From NCBI GenBank assembly GCA_013396655.1, contig WBMV01006201.1, positions 124,001-188,000 of the forward strand: 64,000 nucleotides of DNA, read 5' to 3'. Positions within the stretch are counted from its first letter, which is position 1; every line of letters begins with the position of its first letter. The notes below the pieces were generated by a model. That model saw only the letters and a program-made list of their open reading frames with translations, did no database searches and was not told the origin of the DNA. Made by a program: the position numbers and the translations under genes. Origin of the DNA: Campylorhamphus procurvoides. Taxonomy: Eukaryota; Chordata; Aves; Passeriformes; Dendrocolaptidae. Positions 24,651 through 39,000 of this stretch are shown here, piece by piece.

Positions 24651-26649
24651 CATGATTTGACAAGGCAATATGTTCATTGAAATCACTTTCCTCAAGTCAG
24701 TACTTCACCTCTTGGTGTTTCCAGTGAGTATTTAAAAAAAAAAAAAAAAAGTAAGTGAAGAACAGCATGAAAAAGAGAGTTTTACTAGAGGAGTATTTTT
24801 CATTGAAGCATGTATGTTTATGATAGAAAATTCCACATCTTTCAGATAGAACTGAGGTTCATTGTAAAGCTTTCTGTATATGGATATATAGAGCAGAATT
24901 TTGAGCTCTTTATGCAAGCTACAGATGGCACAAATACAACATAATCACTATATTTGCTTACTAAAAATTATTCTTTGATTCCTGGGGGTTTTTTTTGCCT
25001 CCAGTCTCATCTGTGCCATTCCAGTGGTCAGCCCCACATCCTGCAAATGTTAAAAGGAATGGGGAAAAGCAATGACAGAGCTGGCAGCATCTTGGAGGCC
25101 TCTAAAGTGGATCCATAGCCCAGGTGGAGCATCCTGCCCTACCAAAACTTTAGAAGCACTTCTGTCCCACATCTGTGTATTTGGGCTCAGCCCACAAAGC
25201 TTCAGTGGAATCTGAGAGAAAACTGTTGAGTTTCTACTGATTTCAAAGGAGCCCATCTTTCAGGTAGATGAAAGACCTGTAGGTCTCGTGGGTCATGGCA
25301 AGATGAAGCTGCCCAAAACTCCTTTTGGGGGGTAATAGGGAAGCATGGGACAGCTGTTGGGGAAGCATGGTGTTATTGTGCTGCATTTCATGTAACTTGG
25401 TAAGATTCCTGCCACATGAGTCCTATAAATGTCATTGCAAAATTGCATTGCTAAATCCTCCTGCAAAGGCTTCAAAACTTAGTAATTTTATGTCACCTTC
25501 ATGAAGTCTGTTGTGGTTTAACTGGGTGTTTACAGATAGTGGGAGAAAGACCGCTTCATTAAGTTACCCAACCTTTATGAAGTGTTACAGTACAAGCAGA
25601 GCTGTCACAATCCTGCTGTGACAAATCAAAGCCTAATGAGTGAACGAAAGTATTACAAGTCTGTCCCAAACCAGGGTAACTCATTATTCTAGCTGACCAG
25701 CTTACACAGTTAGGAGTGCTCTGTCCCCGTTTCCCAGGTTAAAATGACATTTTTTTTCTATTTCCTTAGAGATGACACTGCACTTGAACAGTAACATCGA
25801 TGTCTAATCTGCGGTCAGAATGGGCTGCATTACACTAGATTGTACCTGCTCTGCTCAGATGGCACTGAAAGCAAGGTGGAATTGCCCTCTGCTGGTTTTC
25901 CCTCCCCAAACTGCTGTGGAGATCAGGCTGAGCTGCCCCACAGCTGAATAGACTGCAGCGTGAGGGATGAGTGAACATCATGCAAGCTGTCCTGGTTTGG
26001 ATGCACATATGCTTGCTGTGACATTGCAACCTCACTTTTTGCTACTTCTTCCATTCCTCTTAAGTCCATCTGGTTTGAAGACAGATTATTAAAAAGGACT
26101 GGTCTTCCAACAGACAGTACTTTTCTGCAAGAAATGCTACAATTCTTTATGCAGCAGTTCAGATGCAGTTTTTTTAGAGTAGTCAATATAGAGGTAGTCT
26201 AACCTTGCTTGAGGTATGTGTGCAGTAATGGACTGAGAGGGAGATATGCACTCATTGGAAAGAGAGGTGGGATGGGCCTGAGGCGGGGTTGGTAAGGGGC
26301 TGTACATTTTGGAGGTACCACACATGCAGTGTGTGGATGAAGATGGGAGGGAAAGTTTTGCCTTTATAGGCCTGATGTGTTTTCGAAGCCATGCAATAAA
26401 ACTCCTTCACTTGTCTGCTCATTTATAACAGCTGTTTTGCAGATTGTTCATTCTTTCCCCAGACCATCATTTTCTGTTGCTTAATGTCTTGTGTAAAAAG
26501 TAGAAAGGAGATTCTACCAAATGTATCCCCTTTTGCAACAAGAGAAGAGGAGCACCTAGGTGCAAAGCCTCAGAACTGGAAATGATGTTTCCTCTAATCC
26601 AAGCCTGAATTTGGAAGCATTAGAGGTTCAACCACTCTCCTGATATTAA
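24651..26649. other. Unique sequence with one poly-A run
   Basis: An uninterrupted run of about 18 A lies at 24733-24750. At 25324-25366 an 11-bp word, GGGAAGCATGG, occurs twice. At 25509 the word TGTTGTGGTTTAAC matches the end of some avian LTRs, but the similarity stops there. No gene is recognised. Confidence 0.5.
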
Positions 26650-27022
26650 GAGGCTCAAGGTTTCTGAATTTCTTTAATGAAAAAGACCTAATTGTGGCCT
26701 TCCAGTAACATAAAGGGAGCCTACAAGATGATGAGGGACTTCTGACAAGGGCTTGTAGTGACAGGACAAGGGAGAATTGATTCAAATTGAAACAGAGTGG
26801 GTTTAGATTAGATAATAAAAAGAAATTCTTTACTATGAGGGTGGTGAGACACCGGAACAGGCTGTCCAGAGAAGTTGTGGATACCCCATCCTTGGAAGTA
26901 TTCAAGGCCAGGTTGGATGGTGCTCCGAGCCACCCGGTCTAGTGAAAGGTGTCCCCGTCCATGGCAGGGGGGTTGGATCTGGAGAATATTTAAAGTCCCT
27001 TCCAACCCAAACCATTCTATGA
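26650..27022 (+). mobile_element. CR1 LINE, best-preserved 3' end in the window
   Basis: The copy follows the CR1 3' end over about 370 bp: 'gacctaattgtggccttcca', 'gtagtgacaggacaaggg', 'agaaattctttactatgagg', 'caggctgtccagagaagttg', 'tattcaaggccaggttggat', 'catggcaggggggttgga' and 'cccttccaacccaaaccatt', ending in ATTCTATGA. It is 5'-truncated with a deletion near 26670-26690. It carries no intact reverse transcriptase. The overlapping short open frames come from the repeat itself. Confidence 0.95.
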
Positions 27023-30000
27023 AAAAATTACTTCATTTTAATGATGAAAAATCAGACTGTGCCATCAGTTTGTAAGTGTATTTGGCTGTGACCACTTTAA
27101 CCTTCATTAGTAATAAGAAAGGCAGACTTAGACTGATTTAAATAATTCTTAAAACTCATAAACAGAGGGGAAAAGAGTTTCTTCTATAGGTCAGTGAAAA
27201 TTATTGAGGTCCATGATCCATGGCAGAGCTTAAGGAAGACTGCCCCAAAAGCTGTCCCTTTGAGCAGAAGAAGGAAACAAGCTAAGAAAAATATGCCTGA
27301 TGTTTTTGAAGTTCAAAACCTGACTGCTGTGGAAGATTTTAACTTACTCTTTTGTTTCCAAATGCCAGCAGGCAGCCATAGCTATCAATTTCTTTACATC
27401 CTATACAGTTGCATTACGTATAATTAGAGGAGAGTGGCAGTTAAGGGGTTTCTTCTCCCCTGGGACACTTCAATGGAGTACAGGCTCCCCTGATTTGTGT
27501 TTCATCCTTAATTGCTTCTGAAATTACTTTGATGTGTGTAAAACTATCTGTTTCATGTGTCATGGAATCATATTCTTGCTCAGTATATTGCTGCTTATTT
27601 TTTGACATAGAGCAGTGAAATTTTGCATACAGAGTTATCGTGCCAAAAGGGAAAAATAAAAAGAAATCTGTAAAAATTCCTAGGGAATACATTTTTGCAG
27701 TTAGCAGCATACAACTGAACTGCCACAGTGAAACAACAAAATAACTGTGCTATCATGGCTCTGCTGATGGGTAAAAGAAGAAAACAATCTAAGATCTCTG
27801 CCTTGCTGTTCCTCAGCAGATTTCTTTTAAACTGAAAATAGTTAATTTGTAATTATTTCAGTTATTGAGGTATGAAGCAGAGAGACATATTTTGAGAAAC
27901 TAAACAGGTAAAACCACTTTTAGGTTGTCAGTACAGTACAGCTAAGCTTGCAGGTAAAGAATCCCTGGGCACATTCCCAGGCTTTCAGTAGTTTTGGTGC
28001 AGCAGGGTCTTTCCTGTGGTTAGGCCACAGAGGGAATTCAGGATTGATTCCAGATGTTCTCCTTTTTTGGACACCTGCAGTCCTGCGCTGTTAATTCTTG
28101 ATATGGGAACAGGGAGGCTGGCATGGATGATGTAAGGCTACAGCACACTGTTGTGTTCCTCCACCTTGAATGATGTGTTTCTAAACAGCCTCTTTCCTGG
28201 TGAATTGCCATACCGTATGAACACTTATATCAGTGCCAAATGAAGAATCCCCACAGGGACAAGAACAGCATGGGAATAATACCTAATTAAAACTGCAATG
28301 AAGTAGGTCAGTTAATATTTCACAAACAACAGCAAGTGTTCTGATTGTTAATAGTTCAGAGTTTCTGTATTTACTCTGAGCAACAAAAAAATGTATGTTG
28401 CCTAGAAATGCAATGAAAGCACAAGCTGAAAACACTTGCCACAGAGGATTACAACTCCAAATATTTGTGGCCTCCAATGAGTGCTGTATCTTAACTCCTG
28501 CCAGTACATTCAGCGGTGGTTTAATGTTGTTATTCCCCTCCTTCCTCAATATTGCAGGAGGATTGCCAAAACAGGGTTAAGTAGTGCCAGGTGAAAGAGC
28601 AGATGAGAAAGCCCTGCTTTGAGTCACAGAAAATAAGACCATTGTAAGGAAATATAATCCTACTTTCAGATACCACAATTGCTCATAATGTTGTGGGACC
28701 ATTTTCAGAAGTCCTAAATTCAGAGTTCAGCCAAACCTTCTGGGTCTTACTGGCCTGCAAATGTAAGTGAGACAGGATCCTTTTCTCTGAGGTTCATCAC
28801 CTTTTTGACTCCATCTTAGGGTGGAAGTAGCAAGAAAAGGAGAAGCCTTTTCAATTTCATTGTGATCAAGGGAGTTCAGCGACAGATAAAAATTTATAAT
28901 AATCATATTCAAAATGTTAATATTTTTAAACTCTTAGAACAAACATTCACTATTTGATTAATTGTGTACTATGATTAACTAAACAAAGAAATGTTTTGAG
29001 GCTTCACAGTGGGAGAGGACCCCATTAAGCTGGAACATAGAAAGCACTTTGCGTCTGACCATCTCTGCCCCAAACTCTTGCAACTTATCCAAAAGGGTTC
29101 ATAGAGAAGCAGATTCCTTTTCTTGCAGCTGCTACTGTGAGCCCACGTTTCAGAGAAGAGCCCTATTTGAGCAGAGTACGCATCTTTGCTGTAAAAAAAA
29201 TGCCCTAAACTTTTATTTGCATTTATAAATACTAACAAATCAATCTAGGAAAAGACACCATAAGTTCTATATATCGCTTTTTATACATCTGTATGCATAT
29301 TCACAGGAAGCAGACAAGGAGCTTATGCAGTCTGAACTAACCTCTGCCTTTTTAGCTGGGTAAATAGGTAACTTAATTTTGGTGAGTTGTTACATGTAAG
29401 AGCAGCTCCCTCAGGCATTTTGAAGGACCTCCTTGTGCCTTTCTTTGCAGGAGGTTTTTAAGCTTCACTGCAAACCTGGTGTTTTGATTGAAGTGTGAAG
29501 TTTTGGAGCCTGATGATCCTATCAGCCAACTAATTATGTGTTTGGCTTGAGAAGGTTTTCTGAAACAAAACAAAAAAAAAACAACCAAACAAATGGAATT
29601 CTCTTTGATAACTTGAAGAAAGCCTGACTTTGATCTCTCTAATGCTTAGTTCTTGGTTACTGTGTTTAAATGATGCAGATTCCCAGAAGTAAGGGGCTAT
29701 TGAATCTCAAAGAAGCCATGATGTGTTGGGAGTTTGTTGTATTCTCAGAGTGAGAGGATCCTATATTTTACCAAAACCATGCCTTACCCTGTAGTGACTC
29801 TGCTGATGTGACAGCTCTTGGATGAGGACTGAAACTCCTAACAGATGGCATGAGGGTGTGTTTTAAGTTAAAGGCAATCAAAACAGCCTGTGCTGTGAGG
29901 AGGCGTGGTATACTTTTTTCCCTCCTCTCTGTATGAGCTGTAGATTTTCATACTGCTGATCTGATGGGCTGTTCTCTACATCTGGTAGAATGAGTGGCAC

Positions 30001-33000
30001 TTTATAACACTAGGTGATATAATTGAAGTAAATGTGGCATGAGTCATCCAAGTGGCTATATATGCAGAGGAGGAAGGCTTTAAAATTAAATCTGTGAAGG
30101 AAACACCTACAAGGAATACAGGTGATTTTTTTACATTGCTTTTCTTTTTGCGGAGAAACCCTTACCAGGGAAAAGGGAATTTTCCTAGAAGTTAGTCAAG
30201 GGATTTGCCATCTCTTTCATGACTTGAAGTTGCAGGTTTGTTCACTCTCCATTCATGCAATATGTGGTCTACTAAAATAAGGATGTTCCTAATGAAGGAG
30301 GGAAAAGCAGTGACTTCAGAGCTGGGTTAGATTACCTACCCGAGCAGAAGACTGAAACCTGCCCACACATGTAGAGACAGAGCTGTATTTGCTGTCAGAA
30401 AGCACAGGCTATTTCTTCAGGACTGGCAGAAGTAAATTACTTAATGAACTGGCCCTGACCCTGCAAAACCTTTCAAGATTGCATATGTGGCAAGAGGCTG
30501 GATCCAATACCACAGAGAACTTCTCCTGAAATAAAGACCTATCCTTTGAAATACGGCCAGGAGAGGCAGGAGGCATAAGCTAAATAGTTCAGAAAGAGCA
30601 TTTTCAGGTAGGTCCAAACACTGCAAAAAGTCGTGTAGGTGGACATCTTGGGACCACAGGTAGTTTCGATTTTGACAGTAGTTCAACAGAGATTTTTTGA
30701 ATCACTGTTTGAATTTAGAAGCCTCAATGTACTTGTGTCCTCTTTTAGATAATGAAGCCTTACAACGGTCTTAATCCTGAATCCCTCTGAGCTTTGACTC
30801 CTCATCTTTAAAGTGATGACTGCAATATGCCTGCTACCATGACTATAGTGTAGTCTAGACAGGTGCTAGCACGCAGCATCACTAGCATGTTGGAACTTCA
30901 GATTGCTCATATAAATATACTAAGAGTTCTTGCAGGGTCTTGGGGCTGAAGTATTTATATTTAGTCCAAATGACCCACATTAAAAGTGAACAGGACTGAG
31001 CTGTTCATACACTAATGAGAAGAAATCGCCTCAGCCAATCGCAGTGTGCTAGCCATTGTGCCTGTTTTATAAATGAGATTAATGACTCAATTTGCAGTAA
31101 ATGCTTCAGCATGGAGAAACTTATTTTGTTATACTAATTGTGTCACACATGTGCCTCAAAACACCAACTGTGCAAAACTGGATTTCCCTGTGGTGCGCAA
31201 GATGACTGGCCTCTGTGGTTTTATTAATGCCATTGCTCTGATATCTTTGCTGCAACTGATCATTTTGATGTCTGTGCTTAATGCTGCAGCATAAATGCTG
31301 GTGATGGTAAAAATTACTGGGTACTATAATCTTCCCCATTAGTGAAAGGACAAGAGTCTCTCTCTAACATCAGCTGTTCAACTCTATTTTCCCTGCTATC
31401 ATGAGTAAAACTCTGTCGTTATTTACTTAGGCTTTCAATTAGTTTTTAATTGTGATAAAATGATGAATAATTGCCAAAGCATTCAATTTGCACAATAGTT
31501 ACTGTGATTTTAATGGCTTTCTAAAAAACTCAAATGTGGTCAATTTATAGGGTATACTATATTGCTTTAAGGGAGGAAATGAATTCAGAATTTCATCAAA
31601 TGAATCATTACACCTACTTTTGCATTTGTTCCCATGTCCCTAACAGATTTGTTAATGCAAGTGTGAGAAAACAGGATTTGCTGACAATGGACCAACATCC
31701 ACAGTGGGTGTAAATTAACCTTGCCACACTGAAATCTGTAACTTGCTTTACACCAGCTATAGCTCTGCCTCAATTTGGTCATTATTCATCCTGTTATTCT
31801 GGTTTTGATATTAGATACAATTGTCCTGACATTTTTTGTGCTTTTTACATCATGGCAGTTTTGATGTCAGCGGAATTACTCAGAACTCAGAGTGGGGCAA
31901 ATAACAGAATTGCATCTAAGGATGCTGTGAAGGGATTTACTTTCCAAGGACAAATTTTAAATTCCCCTCCCAAATTTCGTATACAAATATATTTGATGAG
32001 AGATGTAGAGTAAGTTTTAATAGTTTGTTTGGCTGTAGAGTTATCTTTATAAATCTGTTTCTATGCTTTGTGCTTTGTTAAATGTGCTTCTGATTTCAGC
32101 TGAAACTACTAGATTTGTGTATTTGCTAGATACAGAGAGAAAGGACAGTGTTTGTTAGATTTTGTATCTTCACAAAATACTGAAATGAGGAGTACTGCCC
32201 CATTGTTTGGGGAGTATGTGCATTTCCAAAGTAGTCTATAAAAAAATCCAAAGTCGACACTTGTGCCTTGGAAGCCTACAAAGCAACCCACAGTTCAAGA
32301 GCAACTTCTTTGTTGCCCATTCTGAAAAACACTCTCAAATATTGTCTCAGGTTCTTTATTGAAAGCTAGCATGCCACTCAGCTTCATCCTACTCTCCCAT
32401 GCTCAGCCTCGTAACAGCAGTAAAAATGATTAGTTTTTGCTCTGTTATATTTAGGTGACAGTCTTGGACAATAAAGTGTGTGTTACTGAGTTCAGGGGCT
32501 TTCACCGAGTGTGATGTATAGCCTACAGATGGCCCTGAAGATGATGCATGGACAATTCCCTTCTGCACAGTGGTTTATGACTGAAACACAACTGAAGAGG
32601 TGTACCTGGCAGTGCTCATCATACCTGCGTCACGTGCAGCTGTGGAGCAGTGCTGTGAGTCATCATGGAAAAAATGACGTTCAAAAGATGCAGCATGAAC
32701 CACTGGCAGGTTGGTGCAGTGCATGTCCTCTGCAGCCTCATTGTGACGGTCTCTGAAGCAAAGAGGTTATGGAACTTTGCGATCTGGTGAGCCTTCTTGT
32801 GAGTAAAACTTGGCTGTGATATATAGTATGTTGCCTTGCTTTATGGAAGAGCTTTACAGTCTTGAATATTGCACTCTCCAATTTGTTATATAGTACTGTG
32901 CGTGGTTAGTAATTTTCCCTGCTTAGGAAGCCTCCTGAAGGAAGAGAGAACTATATGAACATGAACCCCCAACCTCTGACAATGTCAGCATGACATCTGG

Positions 33001-36000
33001 TGAAAATGTTTCCCAGAAAAACAATATACTGCCAGTGTAATGTTCTGACTGCCTTCTTAGAGGAAAAGCTTCCCACTGAAAGGTTTTCCTTGTTAGGGTA
33101 TGTGTGTTTGTGTTCTGACCTAACAGCTCTCTGGTGGTTGGAAGGAGTTCTCAGAATACAAAGGTAACTTTAAAAATCACATGATACAGTGATTACTTTG
33201 CACCAATGTTTTGAACTCTTAATTCAAAATGCTTGATGCGGAGAGAGTTGATTACTAGTGGTGTAAAAGAGAGATTAAAGAATGTGGAAGTAAGGATTTA
33301 CTAAAGGGATTTGGATAAGTTCCTCTTAGTATTTTCCTCACTAGCTCCCACCTCCTGCTTCTATGCTACAGTGTGAGAAGACCTGAATTCCCAGATCAGC
33401 ATATGGATTTTTGTTCCAACACTTCTATCTCACATGTTAACGGCAAGGAGATGGAGATAAAATATAGTGCTGTGCTGAGCTGAGGAGTGTGTGCTTTGTG
33501 CTCTCTCTGCTGCCTTCACAATGGATTTTTTTCTATCATGTAACCCCATCCTGGAAGGGGTGATTTGATTGCAGTGTGGCGGCAACCACCTACAGAAAAC
33601 ATTCTGGCCAAAGGTAATCTTGTTAATACCACACTACTGGAAGGTGCTAGTTAATAAAATGCTAAAAGCAACGTAAGAACTGCGATACGTGATGAAAAGA
33701 GTTTGTATATTTTTACTGCATGGGAAAATCTCAAGTTGTACCACTTTTTAAAAAGTGAAGGCTTAGCGACTATGCCTCTTTTTATTTGCATAGAAGTATA
33801 GATGCATAGCAGAAACAAATACACCAGATTTGTAATACTGAAAAGTCCTCTGGTCCTTGTGTTCTTGTTGTAGACTATGGGGGTGGGGGGAACAAAATCT
33901 AGGTGAATTGATCATCCTTTTTCTCTCTTTGAATAATTTCAGTTAAACATTATGTTATTTTTCCTACAAGGCTTGCAGCCATATCTAGCAGGCTTCTTTC
34001 TGTTAGTCTCTGTGGTTTGCTCTCCTATTTCCTATACATTTTTTAGCTGCTGGGTGGATGCTATCATGGCACATTCAACCTTTGGTATAAATAATTTATT
34101 CTGAAGGTTCAGTATGTTATAACATGCATGAAGCATCTTGCATTTATTTTTAATGCTTCTGCTTTCCTCAGAGCTTTCTACATCCAAAGCTACCATCAGA
34201 GAGAACTGTCAATCTTCAAGCAGAAGAGAGAAACTTTTAGACCATATCATTCTATTTTTCTAGCTATAAATCATACTCTTCTGGTGAAGAGTGGAGCAAA
34301 CGGTTATTATTTACCATTTTGAAGAACCTGGCTTGAGTGATGTGAAAATGTCTGTTTGCATTTGGTGTGAAGTCTCCGAAAACATCTCCCTGTGCTCACA
34401 AGCATGTAAACAGTGTGCCGGTCCCTAGTGGGAAGCCAGTGAAATCAGGGAAATACTAAAGGGCAATTGGGTGACTGATAGAATGTGAATGCTGAAAATG
34501 CAAAAAGAGATATAGCTGGGGCTGCAGTAGCCAGGAGTGGCTTCCTACCAGAGCACATCCAGGGGATGAGCCCACTCCATATGACAGAGGGAGAGGCAGT
34601 TCAGTCCAATGGGGAAAGGGGAGCTGATCCCTGCAGGTAGTGGTGAGGATGGTCATAGCTGTCCATGCAGCCAAATGACTGTTGGCTCCCTTCTTTCCTT
34701 CACAAACTTCAGCCAGCTGAAGTATAACAGCCCATGGGCTATTATAAATTAGGATTTACAAATATGCAAGAATAATATTTTAGAGAGGCATTATTTAATG
34801 GAGACATTAATGGGGGTGGGAGACTGTTCCTTTGGAAGGGAGGAGGGGTGCGAGGACAGGATTGGCAGGCTTTTTCTGGATCTTAGGAGTTTGTTTGACA
34901 TATCATCTTTGAATTTATGCTGATTTAACACTAAAACTATATTCTGATTTAAAACTAAGCAAACCTGCCTTATGTGAGATGTGTCAAACATGTTAGTTAA
35001 ATTAATACCTACCTTGTCTAACACAGTGAAAGGTACAGGAGTGCAGGAGACATGGTTGCTAGTAGCTTTTCCTGAAAATTGGAGCCTCATGCTCTTTAGT
35101 GTTTCTATTGACATGCTAGGCAGTGATATAAACTTGTGATTTGCAGACTTTCTCAGAAAAGAGGACTGGTAATAGAGCGAATAATGTCCCAGAGAGATTG
35201 AAAGAGGATGTGAAACTTCTGGAGTGAAATCAATAGACAGATTCAACAATGATAAAAAGAAATGTTCCGTACATGCTCATTTAGCAAGTACAGAGACTTA
35301 ACTATTTGTTAACCTTTTAAGAGGCTTGTGTAATAGAATGTAGTGAAATTGGAACTGAACCTTTGGTTGCAGCAGCTTTTCACAGATTTTTGAACCATTA
35401 GCATGCACAAGTCTCTTCAATGACAACATTAGAAGGAGACTTCATGACTGAAAATCAGTCCTAAAACATGGAAAGTGCTATGACAGCAACTGTTACAAGG
35501 TATATCACAGTTCAGTAGCTGGAAGGTGAAGTTGAACTAATTCAATTTCAACATGAGAGGGAGATTTCCAGGCACAAGGAGGGAGAAGGAACAAAGAAAG
35601 CGCTTCATAGGAACAGGATAATTAAATGCTGAGATAGTTTACCTGATGAGTGGACACAAAGTCTTTCAAATTCATTCCACAGAGAATTTTAACCTGTGCT
35701 GAGTGCGTAGATTAGTGAGGAAGGCTAAATTTTCTGCTTCAGTCTGGTGTATTTTGGTTTTGTGTTCCGCTAGTTATTGTATTTTGTACTTGTCATCTAC
35801 AGGCCTTAAAGAGTGTGGGTTTAATTTTTTTCCATTTTTTCATTTTTTTTCCCTTTCTTAAATGCACAACTAGAGACATATAATCAGAGCTGGTGTGACT
35901 CCAAATGTAGATTCTGAAACGCTCTCGTTTCATCATTCTTCCCTACCTAAGATGATATTTTTGGTACATGCCCAGGATCAAATTCTAATCTATTTTAATG

Positions 36001-36044
36001 AGAGTTTTTGCGTTGGTGAATGGGCTGTATTTTTCAGCAGACCA
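27023..36044. other. Nine kilobases of unique sequence, no gene recognised
   Basis: The longest frame is 152 codons on the minus strand (34791-35249). It includes a small internal duplication (a CTGATTTAA...ACTAA word occurs twice near 34919-34959) and has no recognisable domain. At 30040-30063 an AP-1 type TGAGTCA is followed by TATATAT, which is only weakly promoter-like. An A-rich AAAC tract lies at 29563-29592. I see nothing else. Confidence 0.5.
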
Positions 36045-36090
36045 CGCTGTATAATGTAATGGTCTTTTCTGGTCTTAGCATTAAGAAATA
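36045..36090 (+). mobile_element. Possible ancient CR1/L3-type 3' fragment
   Basis: The block 'taatggtcttttctggtctt' followed by 'agcattaagaa' resembles the terminal 'aatggtcccttctggcctta...tatgaa' block of old amniote CR1/L3 elements. It is only about 45 bp long and the terminal repeat is degraded, so the assignment is tentative. Confidence 0.35.
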
Positions 36091-39000
36091 GATCTAGTTC
36101 CGTCCCTATCAAGTACCGCTATGCTTGCGTTGTTAAATTGCATTGGCTTGTACTAATACATTTCATGAAAACATCAGTGCTGAGCAATACAATGAACTAA
36201 TGGAGTTGCACTGAAGTTAAATGTGTTACATCCACTTATTTTATTTGAGAATTTGGTCTGCAACATATGATATCTAACACAGTGTTAAAAGAACTTAAAT
36301 CCCCAAACAGCAAGCATTACCAGATCAAAACTGTATTCCCCCTAAAACAACAAATTCAAGTACTCTGTCAAGATCCCTTAAAAAAATAAATTTATACACA
36401 GAACTTAAAATATCATGATTTCTATATCTCTTTCTGCTAATACTGTTTTTGCCTTGGCTTCACTGACCCAGCAAACTGAAGCTGGAATTTTCCTTTTTTT
36501 CTAAACCATTGAGTAGACCAGGTCTAATTCATAGTTTTATTGCTTTGTTTCTAAATTAACTTCAGTTAATTTACTCTGGATTTGTACTGGACTGAGCAGA
36601 AATAGAATCAAGCTCATAGACTTGCATTGATTTTTAGGTATTTGTGGCTGCTTATGAACAAATTGGGCAAAACTTGGTAGAGAATGCTATTTGAAAATGT
36701 GGAATTATTTTCAGGCTTTTTCTTTTTATTAAGCGCTGTTTCCAGAAGATAAATCTTTTAATTACACTGTGCTCTCTTTCAAGTGATGGGAATGGGTAAC
36801 AGTAAGTCTGACAGCACTGGCTGGTGCCTTCTCTACAGCATGTGAATGCTATGAATTGTGCTGATTCCGACATACAGCACTTTTATTTACTGACTGCATA
36901 CTTCTCTAAGTGTTTCAGTACTTTCTAAGTATACTTACAGCTTGGGAGTCCATTTCCCTATGCCTGTCCCATTTGTAGAAGTTGATACAAGCAGCAAATG
37001 CCACTAGCAGTCTAAGTCTAAAATTAACTATTCTGCTAGGCCTTTGCTTTCTGTGTATTTGCCATGCTTTACTTGCCTCTGGCTCACAGTGGTGTGAGCT
37101 TCATTGGTGCCATGACCAGTGAGTTGTACAAGCGTAACTATGGACGGACACTCTGATAAATTCAAGCCACTCCTTTATAGGCTGCCTGCCTTTATGGGTA
37201 CCAAAGCTACAATGGATTCGAAAGTCTTTATGAGTGACCATATGCAATGATACAGTACAAACCTACTGGTTAGGTCCTGGCTTATGTGGTAAGGTTGAGG
37301 TTCTGGAAAGAATAACCTTTTCAGGAGATAATCAATATTCAACAGACTTGTCTGCATAGCAAGTGTTTGAAGTGCAGAAGCTGTGAACACATTGCAGAAA
37401 CAACCAAGAAGCAAAGTGTTTTTTAAGTAATCTAGCTATGTATCACCAGTAGGTAAGTCCCTCTGACATAAGAAAAATCTAGATCCTATAGAAATCCCTA
37501 GAGAAGGCTATGGTTAAATCAGCAGAATTTAGATGCAGATAAAAATTGCTTAGCCAGCTGCACCATTCTTCTAGCAGCACCAGCCTGGCCCTTGAAGTTT
37601 ATTGCCTACTGCTGTGCCTCCAGTTCCAATTGTCAGATTAATGTAGTTTTAAAACAGTGAAGCTCCTGCATCCCTGCTCCAAAGGCAGGTGGTAGTTTTC
37701 CTTTCACGGCTTTTTTGGAAGAGGTGATACACATATATGCTGATTGAACTATTATTGATCCTCTGTACTGTTCATATATCACCTTCTAATATTGTATAGG
37801 TTTGCGTAAGCTCAGACTTTTAGTAGTCTAACTGTTGGCCTAAATATGCTGCTGAGGTTCATCTCAAGTGGGTTAACATATACCCTATGGATGAAGATAT
37901 TTTGACTGTTAAGTCCTGGTGACACACATAGCCTGTATCCTTAGCTCTGTGCAGGGAAGGCAACAGGCTCTGCACTTGTCCTGTGAAAAGCAAACCAGAC
38001 TCCAAAACAGACCTTACTCAGAAGAAGACAGCTTTCGTTGTCTCTTCAGCTATAGCACCATGTGGATGGAGGAGCAGAATAGCCCCAAGCCTTGTGGTGG
38101 TCAGCATTGCCAGGTTAGACAGGACAGAAACTTCAGGGCATTTTTCATATCTACTTCTCATTTAATGTGAGCCAGCTGGCATCTCTCCTCTGTGGCCTTG
38201 TCAGCAAGCCTCTTATTCCATCCTGAATTTATTATGGCCCATTTTCCCTTGACCAAGTGTTCACTTTGTTGCTGCTGTTGCCATGCCTCAGGAACAGCCC
38301 TTCTCTGATGTTATGGATAGGCTTTTCCTTTGTCAGTGCCCCTGTGAAGGTGACATCTGCATCATTCCAATGGCCTTTGATGGCAGCAGGCATTATTTAT
38401 CATATAGTCCCTCATGTGATACAAATTTTAAGTCTCGGACTCCCCTACTTCTCTGCATACCACTGTAGAGCTTTTCCCCCCCTGTGTTATACTGTTATCT
38501 GAACTGCTGCCTCTTGTTCACTCTGTGAAGCTCTATGAAAGATCACCTTTGCCCTCTGAAACTGCTGTCCTGATATTCCCTCTAACCTAGCGAGACAAAA
38601 GTGGGAAGAGGTTTGTCCCAATTTCTGTTACAAAGAATCCAGTCTTGCAGGAACAGAAGCTGAGGTCTGTCTACAGGAGGTCTAGATCCAAACACCTCTG
38701 ATTGGTAGTAGATCAAGGATCTCACTTGGGGTTTATCCCTTTTCTAATGAGTTTGTTATCGATGAGGGAGTTTATACAGTGAGCATCTAATGTTTTCTGG
38801 TCGTCAATCAGCCCTCCATAGCTTGCTTTAATTTACCTTTGGAACTGAAGTTCTCCAGACACGAGATGGTTCATGGACACCTGCAGACGGCTAGAAGTGT
38901 CAAACGATTTAGCACTGCCGTCACTTGCTATTAGGTCCATGATCATCTGTGTGGTTAACACACTGCAGATGGAAAGAGCAGAGCAACCTAAAGGGCAGGC

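Noticed and set aside
25509..25530. Truncated LTR end (TGTTGTGGTTTAAC)
   Set aside because: The match to avian LTR termini stops after 14 bp, and no body or opposite end follows at a plausible distance.
30040..30063. AP-1 plus TATATAT promoter
   Set aside because: Only two short motifs in AT-rich sequence, with no supporting elements and no downstream exon.
34791..35249. Longest open frame (152 codons, minus) as a gene
   Set aside because: The length is expected about once by chance in a sequence of this size and composition, no domain is visible, and part of it is a small internal duplication.
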